Source of the DNA: Aquila chrysaetos chrysaetos
Taxonomy: Eukaryota; Chordata; Aves; Accipitriformes; Accipitridae
Reading direction: 5' to 3'
Assembly: GCF_900496995.4 (NCBI RefSeq)
Contig: NC_044012.1
Location: forward strand, 3,410,001-3,474,000
DNA: 64,000 bases
The notes under the pieces were generated by a model, which had not been told where the DNA came from, searched no databases, and saw only the letters and a program-made list of their open reading frames with translations. Below are positions 1 to 9,324 of this stretch, piece after piece. The translations under genes and the position numbers were made by a program. Numbering within the stretch: the stretch's first letter is position 1; every line of letters starts with the position of its first letter.

Positions 1-751
1 CCCCACAATGCTATTTCAGACATCATTTCTTCAGCACATGGCAGATACGTGGCTGCCTTGAGCCACACCTCAAGGTGTGCCTTGAGCTTGGATTAAAACA
101 GGCAGGCAGTAAAGCGGTTGCCTGAATAACTGAATACTCGAAAGTCCTCTTGTTTCTTCCTCCCACCCATCAAACTAGGGACACAATGAAGCCAGAGCAG
201 GAGGAAGGGTTCTCCCACCACTGCCCAGCAACACGCTGCCAGCAATAACTTGGCCACCGTTCGCATTTCAGCGGCACACTGCGTGTTCCTAGGCTAAGCC
301 CTACAAGACGGGTGACCTCAGCTTTCCATCCCAATGGACCCGCTGAAGGCCCCGGGGAGTGAAATCCAGTTCCGAATGCCTCAGTTTCCCCACCCATAAA
401 TATATTTAATCTCACTCACGAGGTGTTTTCGTACCCACTGATACAAACGCAGCAACACAACTGCCATGCCTCGTCAGGTACAGAGACCTGCGATTCTTTA
501 CTCGTTATGAATCATAGAAGCGTGCTCTTTGCACGGTGGCCTTTTTCAGAGCTCCGCCACCTTCTATCCTCGCTCACCAACCCCACAGCCCGCAGGAACC
601 TGCGGTTCACAGCTGCCTCTGAAGGCTGCAGCGACGGGCGGGGAGCAGGCGGGGAGGGGGGGGGGGGCGTTCTCCGGAGCCCGCGGATGGGGTCCCGAGG
701 CTGGGAGAAGAAGAAGGAAGCGGCCCAGTCCCTCAAGGCGGATCGCCGTAC
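1..751 (-). other. MTHFSD intron 2 (part), no exon seen
   Basis: This stretch follows the exon 2 donor on the minus strand, so it should be intronic. No peptide resembling the next MTHFSD exon is visible in any minus-strand frame. Its right end becomes CpG-rich from about 600 and carries a 12-base G run at 656-667. A short piece near 378-390 (CTCAGTTTCCCCACC) resembles a MIR tail but is too short to call. Confidence 0.6.
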
Positions 752-1093
752 CTTGAAGTTGGGGATGCGGCGGTGCACCGGCCGCGGGAAATCGGCCAGG
801 CCGCTGGCCTCCAGGTAGTCCCACACCTTCTCCCGGACGTCCCCCTTGGAGGCACCTAGAGGAGGGCAGAGCCGAGAGCACGGGCGGGCGCCTCACGGGG
901 GAGCACCGCGACCGCCGGGCCGGGCCCCTCCATTTCCCGCCCATTCCCTTCTCCCCCCCTCAGACCAACGGTCGCCCCCCGCCCCGCCAACGGCCGCGCT
1001 CGCGCTCGCGCTCCCCCTCCCCGCGCCCCTGACGTAACCCGCCGCCCCGCCCCTCCCCGCCGCACCCGCGCGCAGCCGCACGCCCCCCTCCAT
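752..1093 (-). CDS. MTHFSD: MTHFSD, exons 1 and 2 (5' end of gene, partial)
   Basis: Methenyltetrahydrofolate synthetase domain-containing protein, a cyclo-ligase-like protein with a C-terminal RNA-recognition motif in the family. Exon 2 (855 down to 752, 104 bases) encodes [20 protein letters not shown] followed by [14 protein letters not shown], which closely resembles the N-terminus of human MTHFSD. It is bounded by a minus-strand acceptor (CTCCTCTAG) and a donor (AAG|GTACGG). Exon 1 is my inference: the coding part runs from 1093 to 1066, starts in a strong Kozak context (GCCGCCATGG), ends at G|GTGCGG in phase 1 and gives [10 protein letters not shown]. The joined LRAGASK resembles human PRAGVSK. 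The implied intron is 210 bases. Together the exons give 44 residues; exon 3 onward lies beyond the left edge. Exon 2 is near certain, exon 1 likely. Confidence 0.9.
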
Positions 1094-1330
1094 GGCGGCG
1101 CGACCGGCGGCGGCGAGAGGAGGGGCCTCCGGCTTAAGCCCCGCCCCTCCCGCACGCCTCTACGGCGGCGCGCAGCGGTCAAAAAAGCCCCGGAAGCGAA
1201 ACGATCGGGATGGCGGCAGGGGGAATGGCGGCCGTGGGGTTGGCCGAGGGCCGGTCTTGGGTCGCCTTCGGCTGGGCGAGGCGAGTCCCCGGGGAGGGGG
1301 ATGGCCGTGATCCCGCTGGAACCCCCTCTG
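1020..1330. promoter_or_regulatory. CpG-island promoter of MTHFSD
   Basis: Dense CpG and GC-box sequence surrounds the inferred MTHFSD start codon at 1093. A CRE/ATF-like TGACGTAA lies at 1030-1037 (inside the inferred intron 1), an ETS-like CCGGAAGC at 1190-1197 and a YY1-like GATGGCGGC at 1209-1217. No TATA box is evident. ETS plus YY1 sites are typical of housekeeping CpG promoters, which fits MTHFSD. The transcription start probably lies between about 1100 and 1220. The island could also fire divergently to the right; the sequence alone does not show it. Confidence 0.65.
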
Positions 1331-3990
1331 GCAGTGTAAAGGCCGTGAGGGAACCCAGGGCCGTTTCCTCAGGGGGTCGGGCCTGGTGTGAGGGGCCTGG
1401 TGGTTTGGGTGCTGAGGAGAAACATTGCGTCACGCAAAGTTATGAGGATTTTGGCTCCCTTCTCGGAGGGTTTCTGTTGGCAGGCAGGTTCCGGGCTGTA
1501 AAATGGTGCCCTGCAGCACAGGCCTGCCAGGCACCTTCCTGCCTGGACTCGGGGCGAGCCACCAGAGGGGGTCACACACCCCAAAATCTGCAACAGCGTC
1601 ACCCTTCTTTCTGAAGCTGAACGTAGAAAAGGACGTGCCGTGCCACGTCGTTAACGTGAGACTACCCCCCCGACGTTATAGAAATAACCGTGGCCTTTTG
1701 ATCACGTGTTACAGCTGAGGGGGAAAAAAAACACCCCGCTTTTCATAAAATAAACTCCCAAATCAATTATTTTCCCATTAAAATTGGCTGGTTGTGAATA
1801 AAGCAATATTCAGCCTTTCCGTGGGCTTCGAGTCTGCCAGCTTTGAGAAATTATGCTCCTCGCTTGCATTTAATAGGGTAATAATTGATTTGTTTGCATG
1901 ATTTATTATTTATAGAATTAATGTATTTGACAATTACCCCAAGAAGAAGGAGGACGTTGAGAATCCCGACATTCCTGAGTGGAGCGGGATGGAAGGGTCA
2001 TGGGAACAATGAAACGGAGGTTTATTTTAAAGTGTGTCGGGGAAGCGGGGGGAAATGGCTTTTGAGTTTGGTTTCTAATCTGCTTGGCTTGGATGCTACT
2101 GATACACATCCACCGTCAGAGCTGACTGTTGCTCTGCCAACCAAAAAGCGGAACAAATTCGGATGCTCTTCTCTGAATAGTTACAGATGTAGCCGGGCAG
2201 ATGCAAACGCCTTTTCTCTCTGCGGCTGCTGTTGATCGCTGAACTGTTTTTTTCACAGTGCGAATCAAAGGCCAGGACTCTGCTGGGTTCAGGAGTCTTT
2301 CCCCCTCCAACTATGTGTGTTTTTCGAACTCAGTTTAATATCAACGCGTTGGGCTAAATGCTGCGGAGCAGCTGCGGTGAGCCTGAGGCTTCACCTTTCC
2401 ACCAAAGTCCCTCGTAAGCATTCAAAGAAAGTGCTTAGAGCCCTGGTTCTGCAATGGGGTGTATTTAGGAAGAGCCTTTTCACTACCTCAGAGTGCTGCT
2501 GGAGCCAGTGGGAATCCGTCCAGGCATAATAGACCACCCATGTGGAGCTGGGCCTAAATGTTTGAAGCTCATTCCTCCACTTCCTACTCACGGAAAACTC
2601 CCAGTGACTTTGATATCTCTGCGGGGAGTTCAGGATCGGGCCTTTGGTGAGCAATTTACAACCTCTCTGTAATTCAGCATTGCGATTTGCACTCCCGGGC
2701 TGTGAGTGCTGACGCTGTCCGTCTGTCCGCTGTCACCCAAAATCGCCACGCTGCGGCTTGTGGGACTTGTTTCCACTCCAACACACTCTCTTCCTCCTCT
2801 CCTTTGAGGAAGGGAAAGCGAGTGAGGTAGCAATGGTGCCGTTAATTAATGCATTAACAGTCAAGGGGGGCTGAGATCCTACCAGACCACCTACATCTCC
2901 CTCCAACCTCCATGCAAGATGCTCAGTAAAAGCTGTTCCTTACGTGGATTTGGCTTCCAAAAAAGAGGGCCTGAGCTGGCTTTCTAGAAATCGGGGTACT
3001 TTGCCTTAAGCAAGCGAGGAGTTTGCTAATAGGTGACGTCTTTTCTGCTGGTTCGGTTCTCTGCTTTGATTCTACAGGTCTGAAATTGGCTCCAAATTAC
3101 TTTTCCAGGGTCTCTTCTATCACACATACTGCAGCCTTTAGCGTCAGCTCTAGCAGCTTGATGCGGCTCATACGGATGCCACTGGAAAGCCTCTTTTTTC
3201 AGCAGGAAGCAGACAGGGCTACCGACATCCTTATAAATGGAGTTAGTCTACTGGAGGTGCCTGAATCACTTCTAACATCCATTTTACCAAATTGCATAAA
3301 ATACTCTAGTGAAAGAGGTCAAAAAAAAGGACCCTGGGCTTTCATACAAAAGACAAAACGCAGCTCTTGCTTGAAACACCCACAGTTTGTGAAAACACCT
3401 AGAAAAAGGGAGTGCCAGATTAATACAAAGCCTGTGAACAATGCAGGAAGAAACTCCTTGTGCTGCGGGAATCATTTCTCTGAAGGGCAGGCTGAACACA
3501 CAAGGGCAGCCACGGAAAAACAGACAAACTGGACCCAAAGAGGAGCACTGAACTAGCGATATCACTCCACTTGGTTTTCAATATTGAAAATTAAAAGTAG
3601 GCTACAAATTTTAAAGGCAACAGTTTTTAATGAGGTTTTCATTCACACAGCGTATTAGCTGGGTACTAGAAACTAGTCTTTCAGACCACTGTGAAATGGA
3701 TTTCCTTGTGTGAATAAACAACGCATGACTGAATTTTTGTGCTTACGAAATAACCCGGCAAAGGAGGCACATTAGGGCAGGTGGGGCTGGCCCCGGCTAA
3801 CCTGTTTGAGCCCGGCAACATCGCTCGCTGCTGGGAAATAGGTGTGGGGTTTGTGTCACCCCCTGTAGCCAGCGGTGGGTGCTCTCTCCTGGGTCGGTCA
3901 CCAGTACAGATGCAAAACTGGTGAACGAGCGGAAAGCTGCGTGCATCGGTGGGTCTTAGCTGGACTGATGCCACTGTTTGCATTGCCAAG
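1331..3990. other. Intergenic, MTHFSD to FOXC2, left part
   Basis: No convincing gene. GC content drops after about 1700. An AT-rich block at 1740-1940 carries TGTTTGC and several TAAT motifs and has the look of a constrained noncoding element. A perfect 16-base palindrome lies at 3575-3590. A 178-codon open frame at 3023-3556 begins with TTG, has biased low-complexity composition and matches no family I recognise, so I do not call it a gene. Confidence 0.5.
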
Positions 3991-4002
3991 ATGTAGCTTT
4001 TC

Positions 4003-4440
4003 CTTTCCTTTCTTTGTTTCTTTCTTTCTTGGTTTCTTTCTCTCTCTCTCTCTCTTTCTCTCTCTTTCTCTTTTTCTTTCTGTTTCCCTCTTTCCCTCTT
4101 TCTTTGTCTTTCCCTCTTTCTCTTCTTTCTTCCTTTCTCTCTCTTTCCTCCTCTCCCCCCTCTTTCCTTCCTTCCTTCTTTCTCTCTCTTTCTCCGTTTC
4201 TCTCTCTTTGTTTCTCTCTTTCTCCTGCTCCCATGCTTCCTTTCTCTCTTGTCCCCGTTCTCCATTCTCTTTCTCTGTCACACACTTCTCACTCTTTCTT
4301 TTTTGCCTGCTGGCTCACTCGCCTTCTCTTTCTTTGATCCCCTGTCCCATTCCGGCCCCCCCCCCCCCCATTTTTTCCCCTCTGCTCCTTTCTCCCCACC
4401 TCTCCTTCTCTGTCCCCTCTCCCACCGCCCCCCGGCAGCA
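4003..4440 (+). repeat. Long polypyrimidine tract (CT-rich low complexity)
   Basis: The plus strand is almost pure C and T from about 4003 to 4240, built from TTTC, TCTC and CTTT units. It continues, with interruptions, to about 4440, including a C run near 4359-4370. The minus strand reads as GA-rich and produces long spurious frames rich in R, K and E. Such tracts can adopt triplex (H-DNA) structure. No coding content is claimed. Confidence 0.9.
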
Positions 4441-4860
4441 CTCCCGCACAATCGGGAGACCCGGGGGCGGGCAGCCGGTGCCGGTGCGGTGCCGGTACGG
4501 CGGTGCAGACCCCTCGGTGTCCCCTGGGGGGCAGCACACGCCGTGCAAAGCCCCTGGGGCGGGCAGGTGAACCGCCGAGCACCGGCCGCCCCGGGAACCG
4601 ACCGCCGGGAACCGGCCGCGCCGAGCACCGGCAGCGCCGAGCACCCACCCGCCCGCCCCCGGGGGGAACCGGCGTGGGGAGAGCCCCCCGAGGAGGGAAA
4701 AGGGTCGGGTTGTTGCTTTCGGGTGGTCGCCGAAGGGAAATAAAAGCTGCGGAGGGAAAACCGCCGCCTCCCCGCCGGCGGCTGTTGGGGTGATTCGGGA
4801 AAACGCCGCTCCCGGGGTTCCCGCAGAGGAACGGAGAGGAAAACCCGCCGTGCCCGGGAG
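4430..4860. promoter_or_regulatory. Isolated CpG islet between MTHFSD and FOXC2
   Basis: A sharply bounded GC- and CpG-dense block lies right after the pyrimidine tract and about 3 kb upstream of FOXC2. It contains GGTGCC/GGTGCG reiterations at about 4478-4510 and a degenerate repeat of CCGAGCACC/GGGAACCG units at about 4572-4650. It could be a promoter for a noncoding transcript, or an outlying part of the FOXC2 CpG domain. No open frame here resembles a protein family. Confidence 0.5.
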
Positions 4861-6281
4861 GAGAGAGCCTTTCCCCCCGTGCTTTTTGCTCTCTTGCTTG
4901 AAAGGACTCCTCTCTTTGCGCTCCCCCGTTTGGAAGCTGGTTATTTTTCCTAATGATGATTTTTTTTTTTTTTTTTGCGCTTTTTTCTTCCTGCAATTTG
5001 AAGTTTGGGCTTTTCCCAGCCCGTTGTTTTAAGTCTCTGTTAAGTTCCCAGCTGCAGCAAGTAAAGACCTATTGCTGCTGCTTGGTTTTCTGTAGAAATT
5101 CATCTCGGTAGAGTTTTCAGCCGAGGAGAGGTAAGATCCAACCAAGGTTATTTCTCGAGAGCGTACCAGGCTTCTAGGAAGGGACAGCTCTAGGACGCCG
5201 CGGGGGTGGCTTTGCTCAAGCTTTTGCATTCAAAAATTCCTGCCTTGTAAAGAGTTACGTTGTTTTAAGAAATCCTGTGTGCTTGTGTACGCTAAGCAAA
5301 CGCCCTAGTTTTTATGAGAAATACGATTTCTTTGAAAGCCGGAGAGAAAAACGCGAAGTCGTTCTCAAATTATTCCAGAAAAAAAAAAAAAAAAATGTTT
5401 TCTCGATGGTCGTACATTTACATGAAAAATATCAGCAGACTTCGCAGAATTTACTATTTGTTTTCATTTAAAAAAATCCCCCCGACGTTTGTTCGGTTGA
5501 TGAAACCCTCCCAGGACATTCACGTTTATTTCCATCAAAATTAAGTAACAATTTCGAAGCGTCCGGCGAAACTTCCCAATCAATTTTTCCATCGCAGATC
5601 ATTTTTAACCATAACTCCTTGTAGAGGAGCTGCCTCTTATTTTTTATTTATTTGTATTTTTTTTTCCCGGGCTATCGCATAAAATCGTTTCCTTTCTTAT
5701 TAAGAAAATCTCCGGTAATTAACAGCACCGCCGAGTTCCCACGGCCGGAGCCGGCCGCGGTCTCGTCCCCACCGCCCCGGCTGGGAGCGGGGAAGGGACC
5801 CTTCGTACCAGCAAAAATCACAATCTGACTTTGGGACAAAAAAAAAAAAAATCTTTGTTTAAAGCCTTACGAAGCCACACAAATTACCAGGAGGGAAAGG
5901 CAGAATTACAGTGTAAGAAACCAAAAGATCACCGCTTAGAAATCAGAGCAGGAGCAGGGGGGAAGGCAGCGGGAAGGAGCCCTGCCGAAGTGACAGCTAA
6001 TTAATTTCAACCTTATCTCGGTCTCTTCGGGCTCGAATCGATTTTGCAGTGACTATTTTTTTTTGTTGGGGTTTTTGGGGGTTGAGGGTTTTTTTGTTTT
6101 GGTTTTTTTTGTTGTTTTTTTTCGGAGCGGGGAGGGGGGAATTCGCCGTTTCCCACCTTCATTTCTTCGCTGGGCAGATCCACGCTTTTCCCGGGTGGGA
6201 CAGGGCAGCTCGCAGCAGTTTTCCCAGTACCTGAGTTTACACTTGGTCACCATGCGTCCCTAATTGTCCCGCTCTGATTGC

Positions 6282-6301
6282 CTCTAATGAAATCATTAGA
6301 G
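6282..6301. promoter_or_regulatory. Perfect 9+2+9 palindrome with paired TAAT sites upstream of FOXC2
   Basis: CTCTAATGA at 6282-6290 is followed by AA and then by its exact reverse complement TCATTAGAG at 6293-6301. This places two homeodomain core words (TAAT and ATTA) in inverted orientation six bases apart, about 1.5 kb before the FOXC2 start codon. The dyad is read directly; a binding function is inferred. Confidence 0.5.
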
Positions 6302-6405
6302 AAAAGGCAGAGGGGCGGATTTCACAGGCACAAGAAAATCCGCCTCAATGGCCGGAACGGAAAAAAAAAAAAAAAGCCACTTAAGTGCCCACTGTTTTCT
6401 TTTAA

Positions 6406-6450
6406 AAATGAAATGAAATGAAATGAAATGAAATTAAATTAAATAAAATA
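6406..6450. repeat. (AAATG)n / (AAATT)n microsatellite
   Basis: About five AAATG units grade into AAATT and AAATA units. Simple-sequence repeat in the noncoding FOXC2 flank. Confidence 0.9.
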
Positions 6451-7029
6451 CCCTCAAACTTCCCCAAAGCGGCAGAGGAACCTCTGAGCCCCCAGCGACG
6501 GCGGGGCCGGGGTGTGGGGGGCAAAGCGGGGCGCGCTGCCACCCGCCACCGGGCGATGCAACGTGGGGAGGGGACCCGGTGGCCTTTCCCGGCGCCAGGC
6601 GAGGGACCGCCGGGCTATTTCACTTCAAATAAATACATTGAAATAAAGGGGGAAAAAGAAAGAACCTGCCCGGCACAGGGGCACCGTTATGTCGGCATGA
6701 CGGGGCGGTGCGGAGATGAGCGGGGTGTCGCGACTCCCGCCGTCCTTGAGATCAACCTGGCTCCACAGAAAAAAAAAAAAAAAAAAAAGGACAAAAAAAA
6801 AAAAAGCTTAAAAACTTGGCTTTTTGATGCAGCGCAGAGGGAAGGTGCCGCGGGCGAGCAGAGCCCCCGGCCGGAGCCGCTGGGCGCTGGCTCCTTTTGG
6901 GGCCAAACCGTTAAAATTATAGAAAGAAGCGGGGGGGAAGGAATACATATATATATATATATATAACTTTTTTTTATGCCTGTATATATGGTTTCAGAGT
7001 AAGGCAAGGCGGGCACGCGCCGGCGCGCC

Positions 7030-7220
7030 CCCGCGCTCGACCGACCGACCGACGCCCCCCCCCCCCCCTCATTCCACTTAACGCCACCCGCATCCCCGCC
7101 GCCTCCCTCCCATTGGCTGCGTCGGCTGGGGGGCGAGCTCCGCCATTGGCGAAGGGCGGCGGCGGAGGGGGCGGAGCCAGCGGGAAGTAAAAACGGGTCG
7201 GCGGCGCGGGGTGAGTTTTG
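7030..7220 (+). promoter_or_regulatory. FOXC2 core promoter (CCAAT and GC boxes)
   Basis: Two reverse CCAAT boxes (ATTGG) lie at 7112-7116 and 7145-7149, followed by GC boxes (GGGCGG near 7154-7159; GGGGCGG at 7167-7173) and an AT-rich GTAAAAA near 7187-7193 that might act as a weak TATA. A (CGAC)n tract and a 14-base C run (7055-7068) precede them. The arrangement suggests transcription starting near 7200-7230 and a leader of roughly 600 bases, which contains the T runs at 7380-7424. The start site is inferred. Confidence 0.6.
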
Positions 7221-7551
7221 AAGCTCCGCGGAGGCGGCCGAGGAGCTGGGCGGCTCCGCGCAACTCCCCCCCCTACACACACCCCCCGCGCATCTTTCGC
7301 CAGGAGCCGGCGGGGCCCCGAGGGCTCCGGAAGATTTCGGGCCGTTGTTGTGACAAGAACTGGGTTTCCGCAAGGCTGCTTTTTTTTTTTTTTTTTTTTT
7401 CTCCTTTTTTTTTTTTTTTTTTTTAAATAATTCCCTTTTCCTGCGAGAACAGGGCTTTTTTCCCCCCTCCCCGCCCCCCCTCCCTTCTCCCAAACCTTCC
7501 CCCCCTCCCCTCCCCCGGGCTCCCCGCCTCCCGCAGCAGCAGTAGGTGTGT

Positions 7552-7647
7552 ATGCAAGAATCACGGTAATAAAGAGGGAGGGAGAGGCCGCCGGAGACCA
7601 CCCAGCCCCCGGCGCCCCGAAGGATGCTGCTGCGGTGCCGCTGCTAG
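7552..7647 (+). promoter_or_regulatory. Two very short uORFs in the FOXC2 leader
   Basis: ATG at 7552 opens five codons (MQESR) and stops at 7567-7569. ATG at 7624, with A at -3, opens seven codons (MLLRCRC) and stops at 7645-7647. Both end before the FOXC2 start. If transcription begins near 7200 they would lie in the leader and could damp initiation at the main ATG. Confidence 0.5.
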
Positions 7648-7828
7648 AGGACACGCTGGGATTTAGCTCGTCTCTGCGACTCTCTCTCTGTCTCCCGCTC
7701 TCTCCCTCTCTCCCCTCTTCCTTCTCCGCAGAGGGGGTGCCGGACGGGGGGCGAGGCCCTTCCACCCTCTTCCTCCTCCTCCTCCTCCTCTTCTTCGTCT
7801 CCTGCCCGGCCGCGGGAAGCCCCTCTCC

Positions 7829-9324
7829 ATGATGCAGGCTCGCTACTCCGTCTCGGACCCCAACGCTTTGGGAGTGGTGCCGTATTTAAGCGAGCAGAAC
7901 TACTACCGGACGGCGGGGACGTACGGCGGCATGGGCAACCCCATGAGCGTCTACTCGGGCCACGCCGAGCAGTACGCGGCGGGCATGGGACGCTCCTACG
8001 GCCCCTACCACCCCCACCAACCCGCCGCCCCCAAGGACCTGGTGAAGCCACCTTACAGCTACATCGCCCTCATCACCATGGCCATCCAGAACGCCCCCGA
8101 CAAGAAGATCACGCTCAATGGGATTTACCAGTTCATCATGGACCGCTTCCCCTTCTACCGAGAGAACAAGCAGGGCTGGCAGAACAGCATCCGCCACAAC
8201 CTCTCCCTCAACGAGTGCTTCGTCAAGGTGCCCCGCGACGACAAGAAGCCGGGCAAGGGCAGCTACTGGACCCTCGACCCCGACTCCTACAACATGTTCG
8301 AGAACGGCAGCTTCCTCCGCCGCCGGCGACGCTTCAAGAAGAAGGACGTCTCCAAGGAGAAGGAGGAGGCCCGGGAACGGCTGCTGAAGGAGCAGCCCAA
8401 GCCCCCCGGCTTGCCCGGCGCCGAGCTCCCCAAGGAAGCCTCCTCCTCCTCCTCCTCCTCCTCCTCCGCCTCGGCGCCGGCTTCCGAGAAGAAGGTGGTC
8501 ATCAAAAGCGAGACGGCGTCCCCCGACCTGCCCGTCATCACCAAGGTGGAGACGCTGAGCCCGGCCAGCGGCGGGGCTTTGCGGGACAGTCCCCGCAGCG
8601 CAGCCTCCCCCCCCCGCCGCCGCTTCCCCCGAAGCCCCCCTCCCGGAGCATCACCCCGCCGGGAACGGCTTACCGGGTTTCAGCGTGGAAAGCATCATGA
8701 CCCTACGGACCTCCCCCGCGGGGGATCTCAGCCCGGTGAGTGCCGCCTCGGGCAGGACGGGAGCCTCTATGCCCTTGGGCTACCCGGCCGGGCAACCGAC
8801 GGGCTACGGCGCGGCGTGCGGCCAAGCCCTGGACACTAGTGGGAGCTACCACTGCAGCGTGCGGGCCATGAGCCTCTACAGCGGCGAGAGGCCGGGCCAC
8901 ATGTGCGTCCCCCCCTCGGCGCTGGAGGAGGGGCTGACCGAGCATCCCACCGGTGCCCCGTCGCCCCTCGGCACCCTGAGCCTGCCCGCGGGGCAGGAGG
9001 GTGCCTTGGGGACCGGGCATCCCCACGGTGGTGGGGCCGGAGGAGGAGGAGGAGGAGGAGCGGGGGGGGGGGCAACCCGCCGCTTCTTGGTACCTCAATC
9101 ACGGGGCTGAGCTGAGCCACCTGCCCGGGCACACTTTCGGCTCTCAGCAGCAGACTTTTCCCAACGTTCGGGAAATGTTCACCTCGCACCGGCTGGGGAT
9201 GGAGAGCGCCTCGCTCAGCGACCACCAGGTGAGCAGCAACTCCGCCTGTCAGATCCCCTACAGATCCGCGCCCTCCCTATACCGCCACGCCGCCCCTTAC
9301 TCCTACGACTACACTAAGTACTGA
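7829..9324 (+). CDS. FOXC2: FOXC2, forkhead box C2 transcription factor (frame broken twice by homopolymer indels)
   Basis: Single-exon nuclear transcription factor for mesenchyme, lymphatic and vascular development. The N-terminus ([20 protein letters not shown]) is diagnostic of FOXC2. The forkhead domain spans about residues 72-165, with the DNA-recognition helix NSIRHNLSL at 119-127 and a basic wing RRRRRFKKK. Further on come a poly-Ser run, the motifs VVIKSE and ITKVETLSP (SUMO sites in the family), an eh1-like [10 protein letters not shown] and the family C-terminus [14 protein letters not shown]. Two ATGs are adjacent; the one at 7832 matches the human start and has A at -3. The frame is lost in a 9-C run (8607-8615) and again in an 11-G run (9062-9072). 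Dropping one base in each gives about 497 residues, against 501 in human. The gene is otherwise intact, so sequencing or assembly error is likelier than decay. Confidence 0.97.
8437..8470 (+). repeat. (TCC)n coding microsatellite, poly-Ser in FOXC2
   Basis: A run of TCC codons encodes nine consecutive serines, then Ala-Ser-Ala. It sits between the forkhead domain and the SUMO motifs, where human FOXC2 has a Pro/Ala-rich linker instead. It is probably length-variable. Confidence 0.85.
9037..9072 (+). repeat. (GGA)n plus G11 run, poly-Gly in FOXC2
   Basis: GGA triplets followed by a short break and 11 G encode a glycine run, where human FOXC2 has a His/Pro/Gln/Ala-rich linker before the conserved SWYLNH. 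The second frame break of the gene lies in the G run. Confidence 0.85.

Larger units (their letters stand above)
4861..7080. other. FOXC2 upstream region, noncoding
   Basis: No gene seen. The block has many homopolymers (T run near 4963-4976, A runs near 5379-5395, 6360-6375 and 6770-6805), a pentanucleotide microsatellite and a perfect palindrome (both listed separately), and a TA dinucleotide tract near 6945-6964. Stretches at 5560-5720 and 6230-6320 are rich in TAAT/ATTA homeodomain-type words and lack repeat character, so they are candidates for FOXC2 enhancers. Conservation cannot be judged from one sequence. Confidence 0.45.

Noticed and set aside
897..933. Alternative MTHFSD exon 1 starting at 933 ([12 protein letters not shown])
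   Set aside because: Phase fits, but the implied intron would be only 41 bases. The start at 1093 has a better Kozak context, a normal intron length and better match to the human N-terminus.
3023..3556. 178-codon open frame between MTHFSD and FOXC2
   Set aside because: It starts with TTG, has no recognisable domain and no splice or promoter context; chance frames of this size are expected in 64 kb.
3681..4285. Long Arg/Lys/Glu-rich minus-strand frames and Ser/Leu/Phe-rich plus-strand frames
   Set aside because: All are products of the polypyrimidine/polypurine tract.
7548..7832. 94-codon frame ending on the FOXC2 start codon
   Set aside because: It begins with GTG, not ATG. The real ATG at 7552 is in another frame and stops after five codons.
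7829..9324. FOXC2 as a pseudogene
   Set aside because: The frame breaks lie only in long homopolymers, similarity continues to the natural C-terminus, and promoter and poly(A) signal are intact.
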